Below, piece by piece: positions 7,823-18,308 of a stretch of 64,000 bases of DNA. How positions within the stretch are numbered: the first letter of the stretch is position 1; each line of letters starts with the position of its first letter. Made by a program: the position numbers and the translations under genes. This stretch comes from Microbacterium amylolyticum (lineage in GTDB: Bacteria; Actinomycetota; Actinomycetes; Actinomycetales; Microbacteriaceae). The stretch is from contig NZ_CP049253.1 in the NCBI RefSeq assembly GCF_011046975.1, forward strand, positions 1,550,001-1,614,000, given 5' to 3'. The notes beneath the pieces are model-generated. The model was given only the letters and a program-made list of their open reading frames with translations, was not told the DNA's origin and searched no databases.

Positions 7823-8541
7823 TGACAACTCTCACCGAGGCCGCCCTCCGGCGCCGACGGGCGCGCCGCTGGGCGTTTATCGCCTTCGCCCCGATTGCCG
7901 CGATGGGCCTTGTGCTCGTGATTGGCCTCGTCGCCATGATCCTCTTCGCTCACCAGACCGTGCAGGCGCACATTCGCGACGACGCCCCCGCCGCAATCGC
8001 CGCGTCCGAACGGCAGGCGGAGGTGAACTGGTTCGAGCGCTGGAAGGCGCCGTACAACGCCGGGACAGCGCTCGCGATGGGAGACCGGCTGCCGGAGTCC
8101 CGGGCACGCCTCGACGAAGCGCTCGAACACGCGACGGGCCTCGATGTGTGCCCCGTGCAGATTAACCTCGCCCTCGTGCTGGAACGGATGGGGAACGCTG
8201 CGACCGGATCCGACGCGGCGGACCTGTTCGGAGAAGCCCTCGATCTTGCGCTCAACGCGCCCGACGAGTGCCGCTCCGATGAGGCACGCGAGGCCTCACC
8301 CGATCCTTCCCGCGATCCCGCGCAGATCCTCGACGATCTCATCGAGCGCCTCACCCAGCGCGATCCGGCACCACCCGAGCCTGAGCCCGAGGAGGGCGGC
8401 GAGGACGACGAGATGCCGGACCAGGATGCGCTGGAGGAGCTGGAGGAACGTCTCGAGCGCGGTGAGGGTGAGCGCGAGCAGCTGCGCGACTTCGACGACC
8501 AGGGTGGCGGCCAGGGATCGGGGGTCGAGCGGCCATGGTGA
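7822..8541 (+). CDS. Membrane protein with helical-repeat region, acidic C-terminus
   Basis: 239 residues from the ATG at 7822, which shares its A with the upstream stop (TGATG). An Arg-rich N-terminus (RRRRARRW) precedes one long membrane helix (about 22-50). The region about 70-150 is helical and TPR-like (EALEHATG, EALDLALNAPDE), and the C-terminus is a low-complexity acidic tail rich in Glu, Asp, Pro and Gly. This resembles the BatB/BatC/BatE class, where TPR-bearing membrane proteins follow the VWA genes. Repeat assignment is by pattern only. Confidence 0.75.
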   Translation: MTTLTEAALRRRRARRWAFIAFAPIAAMGLVLVIGLVAMILFAHQTVQAHIRDDAPAAIAASERQAEVNWFERWKAPYNAGTALAMGDRLPESRARLDEALEHATGLDVCPVQINLALVLERMGNAATGSDAADLFGEALDLALNAPDECRSDEAREASPDPSRDPAQILDDLIERLTQRDPAPPEPEPEEGGEDDEMPDQDALEELEERLERGEGEREQLRDFDDQGGGQGSGVERPW

Positions 8542-9641
8542 CAACGCGCTACTTGGGTGGAGCGGACGGCGCCCCGCCCCTTCCCCCTCCCGGCGGCTAC
8601 CGCGGCGAGCGCCGTTTCTCGGGCGACCCATTCTCTGCCGCCTTCGTCGCCCCGCAACGCCCGGCCGCTGCCGCGGTGCCCCGCCGTTCGACCCATCCGC
8701 TCGGGTGGATCGCGCTGTTCGCGGCGATCCTCAACGCGATCGTCCTCATCGCCGCTGCTGCCACCGGCTCGCTGTCCGCAATCACGGGAACAACCGCTCT
8801 CGTGTTCCAGCTGGGCGTTGCGGCGGTCATCATCGCGGCATTGTTCATTGGCCGCGCGCGCGTTCTTGGCGCGGTCGGCCTGACGATCGTTCTGCTGATC
8901 AACGTGGGAACGGCGGGGGCCGCCGCGGCGATCGTCGCCGACGCCACCGGCTCGTACGAGGGGTCACTCACCCCCGAACGCCAGGCCCAGCTTGCGTACC
9001 CCGGAATTGCGGGGATGTCTCCGGAGGCGATTCTCGCCGCCCCGTCGTTGGAGCACACGGAACGGCTTGCCGAGGTCGTCTCGGAAGAGCTACGCAACCG
9101 GCTCAGCGAGGAGTTCGGGGTGACCTGGTACCAGGTGTCGGACGCCGACTCCCGGTATGTGCGCAACGGATACGGCGGTGAGTCGCTTCTGCAGCGGTGG
9201 GCATCGCCCGTCTGGCGAACGGAGCAGCCCGTTCAGGACTACGACACGAAGATCGCGATGATGCGCACGGTCGATGCCGTTCTTCTCGAGAGCGACTCCT
9301 TCTGGGCCCTTCAGCCGCTCAACGAGCCGGGCTGGGGCCTGGATGATCGTGCTCTCGAAGGCCTCTACGGCTCCGCAGACCCCCGCCAGCAGTCGACCTG
9401 GGAGTGGGCCGCTCGCGGCTACGATGGCATCCCCGGCGGCCCGTCGGGAACGATCGCCTATGCGATGGTCACCGACCTCTCAAACGACGACACGGGCGAT
9501 GTGCGCGCGGGGCGTGAGGCGATCGCGGCTCCGGGAGCACCCATCGAGGGCTTCGATCTGCTGTTCTACGCCACAGAACGCCTCAGCGAAAACGACGTCG
9601 ACCTCTTCCGTGCCCGCCTGTCCGGCGACCCCGTCTCCTGA
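8535..9641 (+). CDS. Multi-pass membrane protein of unknown function, last gene of the MoxR operon
   Basis: 368 residues, overlapping the previous gene by 7 nt. The first 50 residues are Pro/Gly-rich and probably cytoplasmic. Three or four hydrophobic segments follow (about 56-80, 85-105, 110-135, with Ala/Val/Ile-rich composition). The remaining 220 residues form a soluble, acidic domain with many Trp and Tyr residues (TWYQVSD, WSWEWAARGYDG-like composition) and no recognised motif. It lies at the end of a block of overlapping genes, so its product is expected to work with the VWA complex. No homologous family can be named from sequence alone. Confidence 0.75.
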   Translation: MVTTRYLGGADGAPPLPPPGGYRGERRFSGDPFSAAFVAPQRPAAAAVPRRSTHPLGWIALFAAILNAIVLIAAAATGSLSAITGTTALVFQLGVAAVIIAALFIGRARVLGAVGLTIVLLINVGTAGAAAAIVADATGSYEGSLTPERQAQLAYPGIAGMSPEAILAAPSLEHTERLAEVVSEELRNRLSEEFGVTWYQVSDADSRYVRNGYGGESLLQRWASPVWRTEQPVQDYDTKIAMMRTVDAVLLESDSFWALQPLNEPGWGLDDRALEGLYGSADPRQQSTWEWAARGYDGIPGGPSGTIAYAMVTDLSNDDTGDVRAGREAIAAPGAPIEGFDLLFYATERLSENDVDLFRARLSGDPVS

Positions 9642-9672
9642 GCGCGTCAGACCGGCTACGCGGGCTGAGCTG

Positions 9673-9798
9673 CGCGCTCGGGCGGACACCCCGTGCCTTC
9701 CCGCGGAGATGTGCGCTCACGAGGACCCAACACCTGCCATAACGTCCGCTGGAGCGCACATCTCCGAACTGGCGCCCGTTATTGTCCGCCGGAGCGCG
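9673..9798. repeat. Nested imperfect palindrome (two-tier inverted repeat)
   Basis: The outer arms (9673-9688 and 9783-9798) match at 15 of 16 positions; the inner arms (9705-9718 and 9752-9765, beginning GGAGATGTGCGC) are a perfect 14-bp inverted repeat with a 33-nt loop. The right half also contains two near-identical direct copies of a GTCCGCYGGAGCGC unit (about 9744 and 9784). It occupies most of the 180-nt gap between two plus-strand genes, so it could fold as an RNA or cruciform, terminate transcription, or be a mobile palindromic repeat. Confidence 0.75.
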
Positions 9799-9821
9799 TC
9801 CTCGCGACGGAGTTTTATGGC

Positions 9822-10223
9822 ATGGTGACCGATATGCAGTCCCGCCACGTGAGCGTCGTCGTCCGCACCGCCCCCGAACGCGTCTATGCGTTTGCCGCGC
9901 AGCCGGGGAACCTCCGCCGTTGGGCGGCAGGCCTCGCGCAGGCCGACGTGCAGGAGCGGGGTGAGGATCTCGTGCTTCAGTCACCGATGGGCGAGGTGAC
10001 GGTGCGCTTCGTGCCGCACAACGACTTCGGTGTGCTCGATCACGCCGTCACGTTGCCGTCCGGAACCACGGTGAACAATCCTCTCCGCGTCGTCGCCCAT
10101 CCCGACGGCTCTGAAGTGATCTTCACGGTGCGTCAGATCGAGCTGACGGATGAGGAGTTCGACCGCGACTGCCGTCTCGTCGCGGAGGATCTGGACCGGC
10201 TTCGCGCAATCCTCGAGGGGTGA
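9822..10223 (+). CDS. SRPBCC (START-like) superfamily protein
   Basis: 133 residues from ATG 9822; ATG 9834 is an alternative 12 nt later. The N-terminal strand and helix pattern SVVVRTAPERVYAFAAQPGNLRRW is the typical opening of polyketide-cyclase/START-like proteins, followed by alternating strands and a long C-terminal helix (EEFDRDCRLVAEDLDRLRAIL). The fold forms a hydrophobic ligand cavity. No catalytic residues or ligand can be assigned. It stands alone between the palindrome and a convergent gene. Confidence 0.8.
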   Translation: MVTDMQSRHVSVVVRTAPERVYAFAAQPGNLRRWAAGLAQADVQERGEDLVLQSPMGEVTVRFVPHNDFGVLDHAVTLPSGTTVNNPLRVVAHPDGSEVIFTVRQIELTDEEFDRDCRLVAEDLDRLRAILEG

Positions 10224-10267
10224 GCGGGTAGCGCGGCGGCCCTGATCGCCGTCCTGGCCCCGCTCAC
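10220..10267. terminator. Bidirectional hairpin built over both stop codons of convergent genes
   Basis: GTGAGCGGG (10220-10228) pairs with CCCGCTCAC (10259-10267). The left arm contains the SRPBCC gene stop and the right arm the complementary stop of the AlkD-like gene. There is no clear T-run on either side, so function as a terminator is inferred from position and symmetry. Confidence 0.55.
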
Positions 10268-10917
10268 TCCTGGCGCGAGACCATCTCGGCGATCCAGAGC
10301 GGGGCGTAGGGGGAGGTGCAGCCCGGCGGTGTCGGATAGTCCTTCAAGACGCCAAGGCGTTCACCGATCGCGACCGCCCGCTCCCGAAGTTCACCGTGGT
10401 GGATCCCGACGTAGGCCAGGCAGTTGTTCATCTCCCACTGCAGCCGGGGATCCGCGTCGACCATCCTGGCCTCGATCTCATCCAGGATTCCGGGCAGGTC
10501 GAGTCCCTCCGGCGACTTCTGGATCCGCACCTGCGTCAGCGCCCATCCGGCACTCTCGGTCACGGGGTCGCCGTCGCCGAGCCACCGCACTCGTAAGTCT
10601 TCCGCAGCAGGGTGTTTCTTCGCGACGTAGTTCACGAACCACTCGTGCACCTTGGGCGACGCCGCCTCGCGCAGCAGCGCATCGACGCGGTCAGAGTCGA
10701 CCGCGCGCGGTTTCATCCCGAGAACCGCGATGAGTTGCGCCGCCACATCACCCGTTGTCCAGAGGTCGTCCTCCAGGCCCGCACCGCGCGCGGTCTTCGC
10801 GATCTTCCGGAGGTCTCCGAGCTTCACGCCGAGGTCATCCCCGCGACGCTCGTTGATCTCGCGTGTTTTCGCGTCTTCACCCGCGGCGATCTCGGCCATC
10901 ACTCCGGCAACGTCCAT
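10264..10917 (-). CDS. DNA alkylation repair protein (AlkD-like, HEAT repeats)
   Basis: 217 residues if translation begins at the ATG at 10917 (MDVAGVMAEI); 8 more residues are possible from 10941 but these fall in the purA terminator stem. The sequence is all-helical with AlkD hallmarks: GVKLGDLRKIAK (about 30), WTTGDVAAQL, and WGLA/LTQ-like TESAGWALTQ and WEMNNCLAYVGI, matching the HEAT-like repeats of the family. AlkD enzymes are glycosylases that remove bulky or cationic alkylated bases without base flipping. The catalytic Asp and Trp residues cannot be confirmed without alignment. Confidence 0.85.
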   Translation of the reverse strand: MDVAGVMAEIAAGEDAKTREINERRGDDLGVKLGDLRKIAKTARGAGLEDDLWTTGDVAAQLIAVLGMKPRAVDSDRVDALLREAASPKVHEWFVNYVAKKHPAAEDLRVRWLGDGDPVTESAGWALTQVRIQKSPEGLDLPGILDEIEARMVDADPRLQWEMNNCLAYVGIHHGELRERAVAIGERLGVLKDYPTPPGCTSPYAPLWIAEMVSRQE

Positions 10918-10943
10918 GCCCTTCAGGCTACGCGCGCACACGC

Positions 10944-10985
10944 GACAGCGCCCTCCGGAAGAAGATTCTTCTGGAGGGCGCTGTC
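10944..10985 (-). terminator. Terminator hairpin after purA
   Basis: A perfect 13-bp stem (GACAGCGCCCTCC and its complement) encloses a further pairing GAAGAA/TTCTTC. It begins 11 nt past the purA stop. No T-run follows on the minus strand, common for high-GC terminators. Confidence 0.75.
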
Positions 10986-10995
10986 ACAGAATGTC

Positions 10996-12282
10996 TTAGC
11001 TCACGAGGTCGTGGCGCACAATCACCTGGTCGCGGCCGGGGCCGACACCGATGACGGAGATGCGCGTTCCGCTCATCTTCTCGAGCGCGAGAACGTAGTC
11101 CTGCGCGTTCTGGGGCAGGTCCTCAAAGGTGCGAGCCCCCGTGATGTCCTCGGTCCAGCCGGGGAACTCCTCGAGGATCGGCTTCGCGTGGTGGAAGTCG
11201 CTCTGGCTGACGGGGATTTCGTCGAACCGCTCACCGCCCACGTCGTAGGCAACGCACACGGGAATGGTCGGACGGCCCGTGAGCACGTCGAGCTTGGTGA
11301 GAACCAGGTCGGTGATGCCGTTGATGCGTGTTGCGAATCGCGTAATCGGGGCGTCGTACCAGCCGACGCGACGCTCACGGCCGGTCGTCGTGCCGAACTC
11401 GTGACCGCCTTCACGCAACCAGGTGCCGTCCTCGTCGAACAGTTCGGTGGGGAAAGGCCCGGCGCCGACGCGGGTTGTATAGGCCTTGACGATGCCGACG
11501 ATGCGGTCGAGACGGTTGGGGCCGACTCCCGACCCGCTGGCGGCGCCCGCGGCGGTCGCCGTCGACGACGTCACGAACGGGTACGTGCCGTGGTCGACGT
11601 CGAGCATCGTCGCCTGACCGCCCTCGAAAACAACAACCTCGTCGCGCTCCAGCGCCTCGGTCAGCAGCAGGCCCGTGTCGCACACCATGGGGCGAATGCG
11701 ATCGGCGTAGGAAAGAAGATCGTCCACGATTTCGTCCACCGTGACATCACGACGGTTGAAGACCTTCACCAGCAGGTGGTTCTTCTGGTCGAGGGCTCCC
11801 TCAACCTTCTGGCGCAGAATCGACTCGTCGAAGAGGTCCTGAACGCGAATGCCCACACGGTTGATCTTGTCGGCGTAGGCCGGTCCGATGCCGCGCCCGG
11901 TGGTGCCGATCTGACGCTTTCCGAGGAAGCGCTCCTGCACCTTGTCGAGCGTGCGGTGATAGTGCGTGATGATGTGCGCGTTGGCGGAGAGCTTCAGCTT
12001 CGACGTGTCGATGCCGCGTGCGTCCAGCGCCTCCAGCTCCTGGAACAGCACGCCGAGGTCGACAACAACACCGTTGCCGATGACGGGCGTGACGCCCGGC
12101 GAAAGAATACCGCTCGGCAACAGGTGCAGGGCGTACTTCTCATCGCCAATGACGACGGTGTGGCCGGCGTTGTTCCCGCCGTTGAACTTCACAACCCAGT
12201 CGGTGCGCTCACCGAGCAGGTCTGTGGCCTTGCCCTTACCTTCGTCGCCCCACTGGACTCCGACGATCACAATTCCCGGCAC
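10996..12282 (-). CDS. purA: Adenylosuccinate synthetase
   Basis: The 428-residue cytoplasmic enzyme joins IMP and aspartate using GTP to give adenylosuccinate, the first step from IMP to AMP. Family motifs are clear: the glycine-rich [10 protein letters not shown] at residues 11-20, [22 protein letters not shown] and the C-terminal substrate-binding regions. The length equals the family norm of about 430. The start is a GTG (12280-12282). A TAGGAT -10 box lies on the minus strand at 12319-12324, about 36 nt upstream. It is transcribed alone, separated from the ABC genes upstream and closed by the hairpin at 10944-10985. Confidence 0.97.
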   Translation of the reverse strand: MPGIVIVGVQWGDEGKGKATDLLGERTDWVVKFNGGNNAGHTVVIGDEKYALHLLPSGILSPGVTPVIGNGVVVDLGVLFQELEALDARGIDTSKLKLSANAHIITHYHRTLDKVQERFLGKRQIGTTGRGIGPAYADKINRVGIRVQDLFDESILRQKVEGALDQKNHLLVKVFNRRDVTVDEIVDDLLSYADRIRPMVCDTGLLLTEALERDEVVVFEGGQATMLDVDHGTYPFVTSSTATAAGAASGSGVGPNRLDRIVGIVKAYTTRVGAGPFPTELFDEDGTWLREGGHEFGTTTGRERRVGWYDAPITRFATRINGITDLVLTKLDVLTGRPTIPVCVAYDVGGERFDEIPVSQSDFHHAKPILEEFPGWTEDITGARTFEDLPQNAQDYVLALEKMSGTRISVIGVGPGRDQVIVRHDLVS

Positions 12283-12342
12283 GGCATGCCCCCTGACAGA
12301 TCGGGTGTTTGAGACCCCATCCTATCGGGGCGAGCCGCGCCC

Positions 12343-13527
12343 CTATGCGATACGACTTCCCGGCGGGGTCTTTTTCGCCGGCGTCTGCGTGCGCCCTGCG
12401 CCCCAGAGCATGAGCGCGGCGGCGATCAGCACCTGAATGCCCAGGCCAACGAACCAGCTCGGAACGGTCTGCTCGACAATCTCTTTGTCCGTCGGATAAT
12501 CCTCGCTGTACCAAGCGCTCCCCTCCGCCGGCGGCTCTCGCCCGTCGCAGGGGTCCGACCAGTCGCTCGTCTCCAGGTCTGGCGGCATTTGCGCCATCCG
12601 CACGCTGACCTTGATGAACCCAAACATGTCAACGGGCGAACCGTGATCCGTGTATGTGGTCGGTGTTGCGTCGGCGAGCACGATGTACGGGTTCATGGCC
12701 AGCATCCACCACACCCGATCGGATCTCATCGCGGAGCTCCACGAGAGGTTCTCCACCGCGTAGCACCCCTCGGTGACATCCGGCCGCGGTGTCACACAGG
12801 CCGCGCCCGCTGGCGCATCCGCGCAGAGCGGAAGCGCGGATCCGCCACTGTCGAAGTCCGTGAAGCTCCCGGGGCTTTCGGTCAGGGTAACGGTGTCGGA
12901 CCGGATCGCGTAGCTCCCCAGCGCAAACGCAATCAGCGTTCCGAGGGTCAGCAGCATCACGATGAGATACGTCGCCGCGACGGAGAACAGCGGACGGGCG
13001 ATGATCGCGCTCAGGCCCACACCGATCGCCGCGATGATGCCCACCTGAACGATGAGCACGAGGATCGAGATGGCAAGAACGTCGATTCCGATCGGGTCAT
13101 GTTCGCCACCGAAGAGCGCGTAGGGCTCGGGTTCGGCGAGGCTCATCACCACCGCGAAGATGAGCGCCGGAAGCGCGGCGAGGAGGTAGACGAGGCCGAT
13201 TGCCCAGCCGGACAGCAGTTTCGACACGAGGATCTCCCCCGTTGTCGCCAGCGTGACCTGCACGGGCGCCAGCGTGGCGGCGTCCCGGTCGCCGTTCACC
13301 GCGTTTCCCGTGAACGTCGGTGTCACGAGTGTGGCCATCAGCAGAACGCCGTAGATGCCGATCGAGAAAGTCAGCGATCCGGAGCCCCGGCCGCCCGCGA
13401 TGTATGCCAGAACCGTGATGGCCGTGACAACGACGAAGAAGATGGTGAGAAGAATGTAGAAGGCCGCGCGACGGGCGCGCTGTCGCAGGTCGAGGCCGGT
13501 GAGCACGCCAATCCGTGTGAGGCTCAT
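12343..13527 (-). CDS. ABC-2 type transporter permease
   Basis: 394 residues with at least six hydrophobic segments: one near the N-terminus (about 22-45), then about 55-75, 110-132, 148-172, 178-205 and a last one near residues 365-385. A large extracytoplasmic loop (about 215-355) contains four cysteines that could form disulfides. It overlaps the ATPase gene by 4 nt (ATGA, 13524-13527), so the pair is one operon. Architecture is that of export-type permeases; the substrate is unknown. Confidence 0.85.
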   Translation of the reverse strand: MSLTRIGVLTGLDLRQRARRAAFYILLTIFFVVVTAITVLAYIAGGRGSGSLTFSIGIYGVLLMATLVTPTFTGNAVNGDRDAATLAPVQVTLATTGEILVSKLLSGWAIGLVYLLAALPALIFAVVMSLAEPEPYALFGGEHDPIGIDVLAISILVLIVQVGIIAAIGVGLSAIIARPLFSVAATYLIVMLLTLGTLIAFALGSYAIRSDTVTLTESPGSFTDFDSGGSALPLCADAPAGAACVTPRPDVTEGCYAVENLSWSSAMRSDRVWWMLAMNPYIVLADATPTTYTDHGSPVDMFGFIKVSVRMAQMPPDLETSDWSDPCDGREPPAEGSAWYSEDYPTDKEIVEQTVPSWFVGLGIQVLIAAALMLWGAGRTQTPAKKTPPGSRIA

Positions 13528-14453
13528 GACTGCTCTCCCATCGCCAGAAATGCTCGCTCGAGGTTGCCCTGCGCGGGAGCGAACTCAAAAACGGGAACGT
13601 CGGCAGCGATCAGAGCCCGCAGCGCCGTGCTCGCCGCAGCGTCGTCATGGAACGACGCGAAAAGATCTCGGCGATCCACCCGAACCGGGACCCCGGGAAG
13701 CGCCGCCGTGACAACGTCCTGCCAGACGTGCGCGCCCGTTTCTGGGGTGCCAGAAACGCGTATTCGCCACTCGCGTACGCTCTCAGGGGCGGTCACGGTG
13801 CGTCCGCCCGAGACGAACACGGAGTCGTCCACCATCTCTTCGAGCTCCGACAGAACGTGGCTCGAGACGAGAATCGCTACGCCATCGTCGGCCCGCCGCC
13901 GAAGCAGGGCGCGAAGGCGAAGCCGGGCCAACGGGTCGAGACCGGACGCCGGCTCGTCGAGCAGAAGAGCTCGCGGCTCATGCACAAGAGCGCGCGCCAG
14001 GCCGAGCAACTGCTTCTGTCCGCGAGACAGCACGCGGGCTGGACTTGTCGCAACGGCGTCGAGCCCCACCTCGTTGATGAGCTCATCCGCCCGTGTGCGC
14101 GCATCGGCGCGATCGCGCCCGTACAGGCGCCCGGCCACGACGAGCGTCTCGACAACAGTGAGCGAGTCCCACGCACCCAGGGCGTCGGGCATCCATCCGA
14201 GCCTCGCGCGTGCCGCGGCCGGGTCGGCGATCGGATCGATTCCGGTCACCCGTATCGTCCCCGAATCGGGGGCGAGGAGCGAGGCGAGCATCAGAAACAG
14301 CGTGGTCTTGCCAGAACCGTTCGGACCGATCAGGCCCGTGATCTTGCCCGGATGCGCGTCGAACGTCATGTCGCGCACCGCTTCAACGGGGCCGAAGGAG
14401 CGGGCAACGGACCGCACCGCAATGCCGTCGTGCTCGACGTCAGAAGCGTTCAT
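13524..14453 (-). CDS. ABC transporter ATP-binding protein
   Basis: 309 residues with Walker A GPNGSGKTT (about residue 41), signature LSRGQKQLLGLA, Walker B ALLLDEPASGLDP and switch histidine VSSHVLSELEE. The last 80 residues form a C-terminal domain found in multidrug/ABC-2 type exporters. It is the first gene of a two-gene operon with the permease and has no adjacent regulator. The similar LSRGQ signature in the ABC system at 1510 reflects the same class of exporter. Confidence 0.92.
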   Translation of the reverse strand: MNASDVEHDGIAVRSVARSFGPVEAVRDMTFDAHPGKITGLIGPNGSGKTTLFLMLASLLAPDSGTIRVTGIDPIADPAAARARLGWMPDALGAWDSLTVVETLVVAGRLYGRDRADARTRADELINEVGLDAVATSPARVLSRGQKQLLGLARALVHEPRALLLDEPASGLDPLARLRLRALLRRRADDGVAILVSSHVLSELEEMVDDSVFVSGGRTVTAPESVREWRIRVSGTPETGAHVWQDVVTAALPGVPVRVDRRDLFASFHDDAAASTALRALIAADVPVFEFAPAQGNLERAFLAMGEQS

Positions 14454-14563
14454 TGTCGAAAGCTACCGCGCGCGACGAGCGCGCTGGGGTTTCGACGCGC
14501 TCGCAAACGACATCGACGCGCCCGGAAACCGAGTGGGTCGATGTCGTGACGTCGTGCCGAGCG

Positions 14564-15174
14564 TCAGCTCTGGCGGCGTCGGGCTCCAGCGACAAGCGCT
14601 GTTCCGAGCAGCGCCAGCAGGACGGCTCCGGAAACGATCCAGGGCGTCACCTCGCTGCCCGTGGCGGGTTCCGCCGACAGCGCCTCCGGGAGCGTGTACG
14701 TGTAGTCGACCCTGAACAGCGCCTCCGAGGAAACGAGGTCGGCCCCGTCTCCCGCGACGTGCTGAAGCCGTTAATCGGCTCGTACTCATAGCCGACGGTG
14801 AAGACGGCGTTCTCGGGAACGAGTGAAGCTCCGTCACCGCTGATCGTCTTGGTGACCGAGAACCCTCCGACGTCCTGCGTGATCGTGTTCGTCACCGTGA
14901 TCGAAGCGGTCACGCCACCCGCTTCGATCGTCAGAGTCAACGGATCGATCACGGGCTCACCCCACGTCGCGCCGGGCACGTTGGGCAGGTTCGGTTCGCT
15001 CAACGTCAGTTCTGCGCCGACCGGCAGGGCGTCGCTCATCACCAGATCGCCGGAGACCGGCAGCATCAGCGTTCCGGACCCGCCGGTGAAGCCCCGAGCC
15101 TGATCGCTCGGGTAGCTGTATTCCAGGGCAAAGGCCAGATCGTCCGAAAGCGGCACCTCATCGTCGTTATCCAC
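14564..15174 (-). pseudogene. Frameshifted, truncated DUF5979-type surface protein remnant
   Basis: The minus strand carries repeated modules with the pattern TKTISGDGASLVPENAVFTVGYEY and SDALPVGAELTLSEP...VPGATWG, characteristic of DUF5979 repeats in actinobacterial surface proteins. The frame from 15174 (GTG) reads one module and half of the next, then breaks near 14765. In the shifted frame it continues as AGDGADLVSSEALFRVDYTY and ends in a cell-wall sorting-like tail: Glu-Pro-Ala-Thr-Gly, a hydrophobic helix and RRRQS, stop at 14564. The N-terminus with signal peptide is missing. A deletion with frameshift between two repeats is the simplest explanation. Confidence 0.75.
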
Positions 15175-15218
15175 ACGCTTGTGCGCCGAGAACTCGCCCT
15201 ATCTCTCTGCCCCGGACT

Positions 15219-15940
15219 GTGGACATCCCCACGGCTGGCGTCCTCGTCGGCGAGAAGAACGCGAAGAAGTTGTTAGACAGCTGTGCCGCGGAAGGGCTGG
15301 GCTCCTGGAAAAGCGATGCACTTGGCCAGACCTGGTTCGAATGATCAACGAATTGGAGTCGCTCGACGATCAGAACGTGCACAAGAGTGCTCTCCGGTCC
15401 TTCTGGCGTGGCGAGCGTGCAGCGAACGCCGGGCTGTTGCCGGAGGCGTACGAGCATTTTCGCGCCGCGATCACCGCCGGATTCGCGATGATCGCGTATG
15501 AGGTGTGTGTGACCCTGATGTACAGCGACAGGCACACTGCGGCGACGCGGCTCACAGCGACGCTGAACCGTTTCTGCCACTCACGCGGCATTGTCACGAT
15601 GCGGAACCCGTTGCGAGCCGCGCAGTCGTATCGTGAGGCGCTCGCTGGCCGCACCGTCCTCTCGGCGCGGAACGCGAAACAGCTCGATGAAAGCGACTGG
15701 GCGCGGTGGAACGGCGACGGCATCCGCTCGCACGCATCGCCGGCGAGACTCCCGCTGCGCCGCGGCGCTCGCTCCGCGGTTCATCTGACGATGTTCTCCG
15801 ACTCGCGCTTGGTGCGGCCATCGACCTCAATCGTCATCGAAACGCACCCGCCGCCGTCAAACTGGGCAGAGCAGCCTCTCTCGCAACGACTCCGTCACAC
15901 AACACATCGAGGCGTCCCTGAGGCGACGCCGATCGGCGCG
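15219..15940 (+). other. Decayed stretch with coding-like fragments of unknown origin
   Basis: About 720 nt without an assignable gene. On the plus strand a 41-residue frame (GTG 15219 to TGA 15344) is followed by an overlapping ATG at 15341 that opens a longer frame (MINELESLDDQN... and on to about 15790). The latter has helical, soluble-protein composition for roughly 130 residues before turning into low-complexity sequence that runs antisense through the next gene. Neither fragment matches a family I know. It lies beside the DUF5979 remnant and is probably the debris of a lost gene. Confidence 0.4.
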
Positions 15941-17984
<2,044 letters not shown>

Positions 17985-17985
17985 A

Positions 17986-18043
17986 CCCGGCAACGAAGAG
18001 GACGCCCCGCTCAGCTGAGCGGGGCGTCCTCTTCGTTGCCGGG
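17986..18043. terminator. Perfect 58-bp palindrome, bidirectional terminator
   Basis: The two 29-nt arms (17986-18014 and 18015-18043) are exact complements beginning CCCGGCAACG, followed by CAGTTTTGG on the plus strand. It separates the convergent argG and rsrA genes by 69 nt and should stop transcription from both. Confidence 0.9.
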
Positions 18044-18053
18044 GCAGTTTTGG

Positions 18054-18308
18054 TTATTCGTGCTCGCGCTGAAGATCGCGGAGCTTCGCGATCACCTGCG
18101 ACTTGAGGTCAGCCGGAACGGTCTCTTCCTGGCATGCTCGCTGAACCGCCACGGTCAGGGTGCGCGCAACAGTCGCCTCGTCCTGGCAGCTCGGGCACGT
18201 TTCGATGTGCTCACGAATTTCGGCGTACGCCGTCTGACAACACGCGATCTCACCGCGAACAAACGCTTCGAGGTCGGCGCGTGTTTTCTCACACCCGCAG
18301 TCGCTCAC
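18054..18308 (-). CDS. rsrA: Mycothiol-system anti-sigma factor RsrA
   Basis: 84 residues with the zinc-binding anti-sigma (ZAS) signature HIETCPSC (HxxxCxxC, about residues 34-41), plus Cys-rich [10 protein letters not shown] at the N-terminus and a CC pair at about 23. In this family thiol oxidation releases zinc and frees the sigma factor. The gene overlaps the sigma factor stop by 4 nt and is co-transcribed with it. Length and motif match actinobacterial RsrA/RshA of about 80-105 residues. Confidence 0.93.
   Translation of the reverse strand: MSDCGCEKTRADLEAFVRGEIACCQTAYAEIREHIETCPSCQDEATVARTLTVAVQRACQEETVPADLKSQVIAKLRDLQREHE

Noticed and set aside
10612..12312. A 566-codon plus-strand frame
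   Set aside because: It is the complement of purA and the AlkD-like gene, both with strong family motifs.
12589..14715. A 708-codon open frame on the plus strand
   Set aside because: It is antisense to the ABC permease and ATPase genes, which have clear motifs and overlapping starts and stops; the frame is Arg/Ser/His-rich without domains.
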